A DNA stretch of 64,000 bases from Ornithinimicrobium cryptoxanthini (GTDB taxonomy: Bacteria > Actinomycetota > Actinomycetes > Actinomycetales > Dermatophilaceae): positions 1,488,001-1,552,000 of the forward strand of contig NZ_CP099490.1 of assembly GCF_023923205.1 (NCBI RefSeq), read 5' to 3'. The position numbers were made by a program, and so were the translations under genes. The notes under the pieces were generated by a model that saw nothing but the letters and a program-made list of their open reading frames with translations, had not been told where the DNA came from and did no database searches. Shown here piece by piece: positions 55,313 through 62,835 of the stretch. Within the stretch, counting starts at the first letter, position 1; each line of letters begins with the position of its first letter.

Positions 55313-56493
55313 CCTCGGCCCGGGTGGTGCTGGTCTCCCGGATCTTCGCGCCCGAGGCCGCTGCCGCGACGTTCCGGCTGACCGCGCTGGTGCGGGCTCT
55401 GGTCTCCCGTGGAGCAGCGGTGCAGGTGCTGACCAGCGCCCCGCCGCCGGGCCGTGCCGCTCAGGACCAGCTGGATGTGCCGGGTGCGGAGGTGGAGCGG
55501 GCGCCGGTGCTGCGTGACGCCAGCGGCTATGTGCGCGGCTATCTGCAGTATCTCTCGTTCGACGTGCCGGCCGCCGTGCGCCTGCTGGTGACTCGTCGAC
55601 CGGATGTCGTGCTCGTGGAGCCGCCGCCGACCACGGGTGCGGTGGTGCGGGTCGTGACCGGGCTGCGGTCGTTCGTCGGCCAACCGGTTCCCTATGTCTA
55701 CTACGCCGCGGACGTGTGGTCGGATGCGTCTGCGTCGGTCGGTGCACCGGGGGTCGTGGTGACCGTGCTGCGTGCCGTCGAGCGGTTTGCGCTGCGTGGC
55801 GCCGCTCAGGTGCTGGCCGTCTCCGAGGGCGTGGCGGACCGGGTGCGCGAGCTGGGCGCCGACCCGGTGACGGTGGTGCCCAACGGGATTGACACCGACG
55901 TCTTCAGTCCGCACGGTCCAGTGCCGGACCAGGCGCCCACCGTCCCGTTCCTGGTCTATGCGGGGACTGCCTCGGAGTGGCAGGGCGCCGAGATCTTCGC
56001 GGCGGCGATGCGCGAGGTGGCCGAGCGGGTACCGGGGGCGCGCCTGGTCTTCCTGGGACAGGGCAGCTCGTGGCCGACCCTGCACCGCATCGCGGGCGAG
56101 CTGCCAGCGGGCACCATCGAGCTGCGACCGCTGGTGCCACCGGAGGAGGCCGCGGCGTGGCAGCGCGCCGCAGCCGGCGCACTGGTCTCGATCAAGCCGG
56201 GACTGGGCTATGACTTCGCCTATCCCACCAAGGTGCTGGCCGCCCTCGCGTGTGGCACGCCGGTCGTCTATGCCGGCCCCGGGCCCGCGTCCGCCGACCT
56301 GCGGGAGGCCGGTCTGGGGGAGGCGGTGGAGTATGCCGTGGCTCCCGTCGCCGAGGCCATGGTCAGGATCCTGGACGCGCACCCGTCGCCGGATGCTGAC
56401 CGAGCTCGCCGCGCGGCGTGGGTCCTGGCTCACCGATCCCTGGCCCGAACCGGGGCCGAGGCCGCCGCAGCAGTGCTCGCTGTCAGTGACTGA
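55309..56493 (+). CDS. Family 4 glycosyltransferase (WbuB-like)
   Basis: 394 aa, GT-B fold. The N-terminal half starts VVLVSRIFAPEAAAATFRL; the C-terminal half shows VPNGIDTDVF, FLVYAGTASEWQGAEIF and a nucleotide-sugar-binding region KVLAALACGTPVVYAG. It probably adds the sugar made by the preceding three enzymes to a surface glycan (inference). GTGA overlap with the dehydrogenase gene. Confidence 0.86.
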   Translation: MTSARVVLVSRIFAPEAAAATFRLTALVRALVSRGAAVQVLTSAPPPGRAAQDQLDVPGAEVERAPVLRDASGYVRGYLQYLSFDVPAAVRLLVTRRPDVVLVEPPPTTGAVVRVVTGLRSFVGQPVPYVYYAADVWSDASASVGAPGVVVTVLRAVERFALRGAAQVLAVSEGVADRVRELGADPVTVVPNGIDTDVFSPHGPVPDQAPTVPFLVYAGTASEWQGAEIFAAAMREVAERVPGARLVFLGQGSSWPTLHRIAGELPAGTIELRPLVPPEEAAAWQRAAAGALVSIKPGLGYDFAYPTKVLAALACGTPVVYAGPGPASADLREAGLGEAVEYAVAPVAEAMVRILDAHPSPDADRARRAAWVLAHRSLARTGAEAAAAVLAVSD

Positions 56494-56508
56494 CGGCATA
56501 CTTCAGTC

Positions 56509-57345
56509 ATGTTCGGGGCCAGACGTCGCAGGCAGCGGGAGATGGAGCGACGCCTGCGTGAGCTGGACTGGTTGGACCAGGCCTACGGCATCGGTGCCTA
56601 CGCACCTTCCGGCGCACCACCGAGGAGACCGTCGCGGATCCCAGGGGCCATCGCGCTGCTGGTCGTCATGGGGGTGACCACCTCAGCGGTGTTCACCATG
56701 CAACCGCAGGTCTTCCCCGACCGGGTGCACGACTGGCTCGGCACCAACCCCGAGCGGCTGCTGCCGGTGCGCGACATCCCGATCGGGCCGGGCGACTTCA
56801 GCTTCATCGCGACCCAGCCGGACAGCGACGAGCCGGTGGCCTACAACCCGTGCGAGGTCATCGAGGTCGAGATCAACCCGGAGGGCGCTCCGGACGATCA
56901 TGAGGAGCTGGTGACCCGGGCGATGGCGCACACCAGTGACGCCACCGGGCTGCAGTTCGAGCTGGTGGGCACAACCGATGAGCGTGGCTTCGACTCGATG
57001 TCGATGAACGACCCGGTCATGGTGCTCTGGTCCGAGCAGGACGAGGTGGCGGACCTGGCGGGCAGCATCGCCGGGCTGGGCGGCAGCTATCGCATCGAGC
57101 CGATCGGCGGGGGCAAGCAGCGTTATGTCACCGGCTTCGTTGTGCTTGACCGTGAGGCCTTCGCCGACCTCCGCTCTGATGAGGTCCGGCAGGGGATCGT
57201 CGACCACGAGTTCGGTCACCTGGTGGGGCTGGGGCACGTCGATGACCCGCGCCAGCTGATGCACGAGCACGGCGGCATCAACATGGCCTACGGCAACGGT
57301 GACCTGGCGGGGCTGGCCGCGCTGGGCTCCGTAGCCTGCCGGTGA
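56509..57345 (+). CDS. Matrixin-like zinc metalloprotease, membrane-anchored
   Basis: 278 aa. A basic N-terminus and one transmembrane helix (about 46-66) anchor an extracellular domain. The zinc motif HEFGHLVGLGH (about 234-244) followed by QLMHE as Met-turn fits the metzincin/matrixin family. Targets unknown. Tandem repeats begin at the stop codon. Confidence 0.87.
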   Translation: MFGARRRRQREMERRLRELDWLDQAYGIGAYAPSGAPPRRPSRIPGAIALLVVMGVTTSAVFTMQPQVFPDRVHDWLGTNPERLLPVRDIPIGPGDFSFIATQPDSDEPVAYNPCEVIEVEINPEGAPDDHEELVTRAMAHTSDATGLQFELVGTTDERGFDSMSMNDPVMVLWSEQDEVADLAGSIAGLGGSYRIEPIGGGKQRYVTGFVVLDREAFADLRSDEVRQGIVDHEFGHLVGLGHVDDPRQLMHEHGGINMAYGNGDLAGLAALGSVACR

Positions 57346-57397
57346 GGCCCTGCGGTGGAGGCCCCTGCGGTGGAAGCCTGCGGTGGAGGCCCTGGTG
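57344..57397. repeat. Tandem repeat GAGGCCCTGCGGTG, about four units
   Basis: Units start at 57344, 57358, 57373 and 57386 and run 12 to 15 bases. They begin in the matrixin stop codon and fill the gap to the convergent DUF2231 gene. Confidence 0.7.
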
Positions 57398-57431
57398 GGT
57401 GATGAGGCCTTGGCGGAGCCGCTGTGATGGG

Positions 57432-58373
57432 TCAGCCCAGCCGACCGATCCTGAATCGGGTGAGCTCCTGCCTGGGCTCGTCGTCTCCATCGTGCTCATC
57501 GCGGAAGTCGGCCGAGGCGTCGGTGCCGCAGACGCCGAGGATCTCCCCGATCCCGCCGGGGTGCTCGTCGATCCAGTCGGTCAGGTCATAGACCTCACCG
57601 TTGATGGCGGCCCAGCACGACTCGCGTGACCCGTGCTCCGCAATCTCAGCCAGCGTGTAGGAAGGGTCCGCTGCGGATGGATCGGTTGCCGAGGGATCCG
57701 TCGTTTCAGGGCTGGTCGCGGACTCGCCGGACCCGGGAGCCGTTGCTCCTGGCTCGGCTGGCCCTGACTCGGCTGTCCCCGGCTCCGCTGCTGGGGGGTT
57801 GGCCGCGTCCGAGCTCCCGCTCGGGGTGACCGTCGACGGCACGCCGAACGAGGTGCGATCAGCCCAGGCTGCCTCAGCGCCGCTGTGTCCGACGACGGCC
57901 GTGAGCACCAGCACGACGAGGGAGAGCACGGCCACGAGTGCGCCTGCAAGGCGAGCCAGCATGGGCAGGGCACCCGTCAGCCGCCCGCTCGAGGCGTCTG
58001 GAGCACCCTGGTGCAGTTCTTGCGCAGAGCTTGAGCGGCGCCGATCGAGCACGAGCCAGACGATCGCGACGGCAGCAAACACGATGGCCCACGTCGAGAG
58101 ACGCTCGCCCCAGTCCTCGTGGTTGCGCGGGAGACCGACCTGATCAGCCAGGGCGTCACCAGACTCCTTCGCGACGAAGGCCCCTGCTGCCCCCATAGTC
58201 GCGACCGCCACAGCCAGCACGCCATAGTGCTTCCGCCAGCGCGGCACCGCGACGAGGGTGATGAGGCCGAGCGCAGACACAGGCAGGAAGACCACCACGA
58301 CATGCACTACGAGGGGGTGGAGGGGAAGCCCGGCGATGCTGGCGAAGATGCCGGAGTCCTCGGCGAAGGTCAT
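57432..58373 (-). CDS. DUF2231 membrane domain fused to cytochrome b5-like heme domain
   Basis: 313 aa. Residues 1-180 carry four helices of DUF2231 type, with LPLHPLVVHVVVVFLP near the start. A Pro/Ser/Thr/Ala-rich linker (about 185-240) leads to a cytochrome b5-like domain (about 240-310) with YTLAEIAEHGSRESCWAAINGEVYDLT and the heme-ligand motif DEHPGG. It may move electrons at the outer face of the membrane. Leaderless: TACTAT ends six bases before ATG 58373. Confidence 0.85.
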   Translation of the reverse strand: MTFAEDSGIFASIAGLPLHPLVVHVVVVFLPVSALGLITLVAVPRWRKHYGVLAVAVATMGAAGAFVAKESGDALADQVGLPRNHEDWGERLSTWAIVFAAVAIVWLVLDRRRSSSAQELHQGAPDASSGRLTGALPMLARLAGALVAVLSLVVLVLTAVVGHSGAEAAWADRTSFGVPSTVTPSGSSDAANPPAAEPGTAESGPAEPGATAPGSGESATSPETTDPSATDPSAADPSYTLAEIAEHGSRESCWAAINGEVYDLTDWIDEHPGGIGEILGVCGTDASADFRDEHDGDDEPRQELTRFRIGRLG

Positions 58374-58496
58374 GGCGCAATAGTAGGGACCGGCAGAGAG
58401 CACGACCGCAGGACAGAGCGCGACGCACCGGCAGAGCTCTGGCCGTCGCCTTCCTTCCGGGTAGGCGAACGGCGGTGACCGTGTTTGGCTGAGGGC

Positions 58497-59279
58497 ATGA
58501 CCTCGCCGACCTGGGACCCGGGGCAGTATCTGCAGTTCGCCGACGAGCGCGGTCGTCCCTTCGTCGACCTTGTCTCGCGCATCCGCAGGAACGCTCGCAC
58601 CGTGGTCGACCTGGGATGCGGACCGGGCCAGCTGACTCCGGTCCTGCGCCGCCGCTGGCCGGAGGCACAGATCACCGGCCTGGACTCGTCCGCCGAGATG
58701 ATCGCCCGGGCCACAGCGACGAGTGATGACCCCCTCACGAGCTATGCCGTGGTCGATGCGGCCGACTGGAACCCTGAGCAGCCGGTGGACGTGCTGGTCT
58801 CCAACGCGATGCTGCAGTGGATCCCTGGCCACGCCGATCTGCTCCCGCCCTGGATGGAGCAGATCGCGCCGGGAGGTGCTCTCGCGTTCCAGCTCCCCGG
58901 GAACTTCGACGCACCCAGCCACCGGCTCCTGTGGGAGACCGCAGCGCGCCCGGCATACGCCGGCCTGACCAGGGCCCTCAGGTCTCGGGCTGCAGCGCTC
59001 GACCCGGCTGACTACCTGGCCCTGCTGTCGCGGCCGGGTTGGGAGGTGGACGCCTGGGAGACGACCTACCTGCACGTCCTGCAGGGCGAGGACCCGGTCT
59101 TTGAGTGGATCTCCGGGACCGGGGCACGGCCGGTCTTGCAGGCGCTGTCGGATGGGGTGCGCGAGGAGTTCGTCGCTGAATACCAGGCGGCGCTGCGCGA
59201 TGCCTATCCGCGGCGGGAGTTCGGGACGGTGCTCCCCTTCCGACGCATCTTTGTGGTGGCGCACCGCTCTGACTTGTAA
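58497..59279 (+). CDS. tam: Trans-aconitate 2-methyltransferase-like enzyme
   Basis: 260 aa. SAM site VVDLGCGPGQLTPVL (about 36-50), TGLDSSAEMI, and the Tam-type VLVSNAMLQWIPGH and QLPGNFDAPSH. It would detoxify trans-aconitate, which inhibits aconitase. ATG 58497 is chosen; an in-frame start four codons earlier lacks support. Confidence 0.87.
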   Translation: MTSPTWDPGQYLQFADERGRPFVDLVSRIRRNARTVVDLGCGPGQLTPVLRRRWPEAQITGLDSSAEMIARATATSDDPLTSYAVVDAADWNPEQPVDVLVSNAMLQWIPGHADLLPPWMEQIAPGGALAFQLPGNFDAPSHRLLWETAARPAYAGLTRALRSRAAALDPADYLALLSRPGWEVDAWETTYLHVLQGEDPVFEWISGTGARPVLQALSDGVREEFVAEYQAALRDAYPRREFGTVLPFRRIFVVAHRSDL

Positions 59280-59315
59280 ACTGGGCCGCCCACCGCGCCA
59301 GGGGATGGAGGCGAC

Positions 59316-59672
59316 ATGACGGACTCGATCACGGAGTTTGCGCTGGCTCTGCCTGGTGCCTGGCCCGACCAGCCCTGGGAGGGGGATCACGTCGCCAAGG
59401 TGGGGCCGGAAGGGGCTGGCAAGATCTTTGTCTTCCTCGGCCAGGAGGCGATAGGCCTGAAGTGCGGGAACCGCGAGGAGGCCGACGAGTGGCTCGCGCG
59501 CTATCCCGACGACGCGAGCGTGATGGCCTACATCGGCCGCTCCGGGTGGAACTCCCTGCGCCGTGGCGGCGCGATCAGTGACGAGGAGATCCTGGAGGCG
59601 GTGACCGAGTCCTACGAGATGGTGGTCGCCAAGTTGCCGAAGAAGCACCGGCCGCAGGGGTGGCAGCTGTGA
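59316..59672 (+). CDS. MmcQ/YjbR family protein
   Basis: 118 aa, matching the small MmcQ/YjbR fold (CyaY-like DNA-binding): LPGAWPDQPWEGDHVAKVG, then GKIFVFLG, EWLARYPDDASVMAYIGRSGWNSLRR and a C-terminal YEMVVAKLPKK. Function unknown. GGAGGCG precedes the ATG; the stop overlaps the next gene (GTGA). Confidence 0.86.
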   Translation: MTDSITEFALALPGAWPDQPWEGDHVAKVGPEGAGKIFVFLGQEAIGLKCGNREEADEWLARYPDDASVMAYIGRSGWNSLRRGGAISDEEILEAVTESYEMVVAKLPKKHRPQGWQL

Positions 59673-60304
59673 GTATGCCGTCAGCCGGCGACGCAGACCG
59701 GTCCCGGGAGGTCGAGCGCCGGAAGCAGGCAGAAGACGCCCGTCCGCGGATGAACCTGCAGCAGATCCAGTCCTGGGTCGACCTGGAGATCCAGCAGGCG
59801 CAGCGTCGTGGTGACTTCGAGAACCTGCCCGGTGCCGGCAAGCCCCTGAAGAACCTCGACAAGGCCGACCCCGACTGGTGGATCAAGGGACTGATCGAGC
59901 GCGAGAAGCTCGATCTCAGCGCGGCACTGCCGACCGTGATGGCGCTTCGGCAGGAGCGGCGAGGATATCCGGAGTCCTTGGCCGGGATCGCGGACGAGGT
60001 GGCGGTCCGGGAGAGGTTGGCGGACTACAACGCACGCGTGCTCGAGGACCGTCGCAAGCCGGTAGTGGGACCGCGCTCGCCGGCCATCGCCGGGCGGGTC
60101 GACGTGGAGGAGACGGTGGCGCAATGGCGGGAGTTGCGTGCCGACCAGGAGCGGCCCCTTGTGACCGATGCATCTGAGGTCACTGCGGCGGGGGAGCCTG
60201 CGCCGGGAAGAGTGGACGTCCGCGGGGGACAGGCTTGGCTGTGGGTTGGCCTGCTCGGGATCATCGCCGTTGCGATCGTGATCTGGCTCGCTATGAGGAA
60301 CTGA
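59669..60304 (+). CDS. DUF1992 (DnaJ-homologue C28-type) protein with C-terminal membrane helix
   Basis: 211 aa. The DUF1992 core (about 25-95: IQSWVDLEIQQAQRRGDFENLPGAGKPL) is followed by a charged linker and one helix at the end (about 188-207). The family is linked to J-domain-like proteins; role unknown. GTG 59669 overlaps the previous stop; ATG 59675 is an alternative start. Confidence 0.84.
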   Translation: MSMPSAGDADRSREVERRKQAEDARPRMNLQQIQSWVDLEIQQAQRRGDFENLPGAGKPLKNLDKADPDWWIKGLIEREKLDLSAALPTVMALRQERRGYPESLAGIADEVAVRERLADYNARVLEDRRKPVVGPRSPAIAGRVDVEETVAQWRELRADQERPLVTDASEVTAAGEPAPGRVDVRGGQAWLWVGLLGIIAVAIVIWLAMRN

Positions 60305-60413
60305 TCAGGACATCCGCGGTGATCCTGGGCGTTCTGCAGAGGTCTGGCTGGGTCTGGGCGTGGGTGTGACCCCGCTGTCCCGGTGTGGGGTGGCGGGGTC
60401 GGGGGCGTGGCCG

Positions 60414-61949
60414 CTAGGTGTCGACCAGGGGTGCGGCGTGGGTCCCGGTCCTGGTTCCTGGGAGGTGCCAGATGACTTCGGTGGCGGTGATGGTGGCGGT
60501 GTAGCCGTAGCGGTGGACGGTGACGTGGTGGCGCCGGCACAGAGCGGCGGCGTTGGACAGGTCTGTGGCGCCGCCGAAGATCCAGTGGATGACGTGGTGG
60601 AGGTCGGTCCAGGACGCGGGCATCGTGCAGCCCGGGAAGGAGCAGCCTTTGTCCCGCAGGTGGACGGCTTTGCGTTGTGCGGGGGTGAACAACCGCTTGG
60701 TCACCCCCACATCCAAGGGTTCAGAGGGGCCGCCGAGGACGATGGGGATGATCTGCGCGTCGCAGGCCAGGCGCCGGATCGTCCCGGCGGAGAGGGGTTG
60801 ACCGGTGGCCGTCGTCCCCCCGCCACTGACCTTGCCGGCCAGGGCCTCGTGGCCGATGGTGACCTGGATCTTGGCCTTGTCGGTGACGACGGTGCCTTCG
60901 GGGGCGGCGACACCGCGGCCGATGATCTCGAGCAGGGCATCAGCACGGCGGGTGGAGGCGGTGCGCGGGTCCAACTGGTGGGCGCCGTGCTCATCAGCGC
61001 CGGGGCGCGGTGTGGACAACGGGTCCAGGGCCGCGAGCAGGATTGCTTCGGCTTCGTCGTCGAGCAGGAGCTGCCACTCGGCCAGGCCGGCCACGGTCCC
61101 GGTGCGGCGTAGCAGGCGCCGGGCGCCTTGCTTGTCGTCGAGCTCGTCATCGTCATCCGGCTCGATGAGAAGCTTCTTGGCCTCGGTCCCGATCTGGGCC
61201 AGGGCACGCAGCCCGGTGGTCTCCACGATGTCGGTCATCACATCGGTCAGGGCCTGCAACGACTCCTTCGTCGCGACCGGGGTCAGCTCCTGGGTCAGGC
61301 GGGTGATGATGTTGGCCCGCGAGACGCGGGCACTGCCATCGGCCACCTTCGCCGACAGGGCCTCGAACCGGTCATCATCGATCGCGGCAGCCACGCGGGC
61401 GGTAGCCAACGCTTCGGGGCGGTCGATCATCGGAGCCCAGGTAGTGATCCAGTCCGGGACAGAATGCCCGGACTCCCCCGGCAGCCCGCGGGAGATCGCC
61501 TCATGGGTGGCCGCGGTCAACAACGACTGCGCGGCCTGCACCAGAGCCTGCGCGGCGCCGATCGTCTCTCCCAGTGCCTGCTCGGGCAACGTGGCCAGCG
61601 GGAAGTCGCCAGCCAGCAGCTGGGTCATGTGCGCCGTCCCGGCAGCGAACTCGGGAACCTCATGACCGCTGGCCGTCAACACCGGCCCACCATCAGCACG
61701 CCCGGAGCCGTCCAGGTCGCCCGCAGCCTGCGCGTCGGCATCGTCGGGCGGGACCAACGGTCCACTGCAGGAAGAGGCTTCCCGCAACGGACCAGAACCG
61801 ATCACCGGGCGATACTTCATCGGCCCACGACCACCAACATCCCCGCCATCCTGGTCCGTGTCGTCTTGGGCGGTGTTGTCCTGGGTGGGCACGTCAGGAG
61901 CGGCGACGGTGGCCCCACCGTGACTGTCCGACCCCGACCCCTGATCCAT
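60414..61949 (-). CDS. DUF222 / HNH endonuclease domain protein (13E12-like)
   Basis: 511 aa. An Asp/Gly/Thr-rich N-terminus and the DUF222 region (about 60-380) precede a C-terminal HNH nuclease: DKGCSFPGCTMPASWTDLHHVIHWIFGG ... LCRRHHVTVHR, with Cys pairs and HH of an active nuclease. These multicopy actinobacterial genes behave like selfish or repair-linked elements; targets unknown. Leaderless ATG 61949: TATGTT ends six bases upstream, so the longer frame is rejected. Confidence 0.87.
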   Translation of the reverse strand: MDQGSGSDSHGGATVAAPDVPTQDNTAQDDTDQDGGDVGGRGPMKYRPVIGSGPLREASSCSGPLVPPDDADAQAAGDLDGSGRADGGPVLTASGHEVPEFAAGTAHMTQLLAGDFPLATLPEQALGETIGAAQALVQAAQSLLTAATHEAISRGLPGESGHSVPDWITTWAPMIDRPEALATARVAAAIDDDRFEALSAKVADGSARVSRANIITRLTQELTPVATKESLQALTDVMTDIVETTGLRALAQIGTEAKKLLIEPDDDDELDDKQGARRLLRRTGTVAGLAEWQLLLDDEAEAILLAALDPLSTPRPGADEHGAHQLDPRTASTRRADALLEIIGRGVAAPEGTVVTDKAKIQVTIGHEALAGKVSGGGTTATGQPLSAGTIRRLACDAQIIPIVLGGPSEPLDVGVTKRLFTPAQRKAVHLRDKGCSFPGCTMPASWTDLHHVIHWIFGGATDLSNAAALCRRHHVTVHRYGYTATITATEVIWHLPGTRTGTHAAPLVDT

Positions 61950-62019
61950 AATTAGAACATACATGCCATCACCGACAGAGCCCTGAACAGCACAAACGCG
62001 GGTGCAGGGCGAGTGACAT

Positions 62020-62070
62020 GGACAGGCGTTGGGGGGCAGGCGGGCGGCGGGGACAGCCGTTGGGGGCAGG
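62020..62070. repeat. 31-bp-period direct repeat, two units
   Basis: GGACAGGCGTTGGGGGGCAG starts at 62020 and GGACAGCCGTTGGGGGCAGG at 62051, in the 180-base gap between the divergent DUF222 and HIT-like genes. Confidence 0.65.
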
Positions 62071-62129
62071 GGGGCGCCCAAGGAGACCCGAACCCAAGGG
62101 AGTCGGGTGAGTCACGGCATACTGTCGAC

Positions 62130-62747
62130 ATGCCTGAGACCAGCCAGGAGTGGTTTGCCCGTGTGTCTGCCGAGATCGATCGCAGCGGCTATCTCGGGTC
62201 GGACTGGGGCCGGTGGTCGAGCTGGCCGTTCGCGGGTGAGCTGACCCCGAAGCCGCTCCAGGCCCCGGCTGCCGAGCCCCAGCGCGGGGGACTCGGTGGC
62301 ATCGACTGCTTCGTCTGCGACAAGCTCGCAGCCGGTGATCGCTCCTACATCTTCTGGCAGGACGAGCACGCCATCCTCGGAGTGCCGGCGGAGCCACGAG
62401 CGCTGCCCTTCGCTGCCTTCCTGATGCCGCGCACCCACGCCGACCTGGCGGATCTGCCGATGGCCACGGCCGCTCGGATGGGTGAGCTGCTCACTCTCAT
62501 CGAGCGAGCCGCGATCGACGTGCTGGACATCCCGCGCATCCAGGTGGCCCGGTGGGGTGACGGAGGTGAGCACCTGCACTGGTGGCTGTTTGCGCGCCCG
62601 ACCGGCATGCTGCAGCTGCGCGGGACGTTCCTGTCGCACTGGGACGACATCCTGCCGCCGCGACCTCTTGAGGACCTGCGCGCCGACCTTGACCTGGTGG
62701 CTGCCCGGTTGGTCGAGCTGGCCGGCGGGGAGGCCTCGCAGTCGTGA
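62130..62747 (+). CDS. HIT-like protein, unknown substrate
   Basis: 205 aa. CFVCDKL (about 56-62) and the later GEHLHWWLFARP (about 147-158) resemble the zinc cysteines and HxHxH-type triad of HIT-superfamily nucleotide hydrolases, though the triad is reduced to HLHWW. ATG 62130 has CATACT upstream, suggesting a leaderless start; the longer frame begins in GC-rich repeats. Function is uncertain. Confidence 0.65.
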   Translation: MPETSQEWFARVSAEIDRSGYLGSDWGRWSSWPFAGELTPKPLQAPAAEPQRGGLGGIDCFVCDKLAAGDRSYIFWQDEHAILGVPAEPRALPFAAFLMPRTHADLADLPMATAARMGELLTLIERAAIDVLDIPRIQVARWGDGGEHLHWWLFARPTGMLQLRGTFLSHWDDILPPRPLEDLRADLDLVAARLVELAGGEASQS

Positions 62748-62835
62748 GCGGGTGACCGCACGCTGCGGTGACGGTGCTTCTCGGTTCTGCAGAAGTGGTT
62801 CGGCGGTCCCAGGGAGATGTCGTCGGCGGTCCGGA

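Noticed and set aside
61950..61975. LexA/SOS box upstream of the DUF222-HNH gene
   Set aside because: Only a GAAC half-site is present; the GTTC partner is not at the right spacing.
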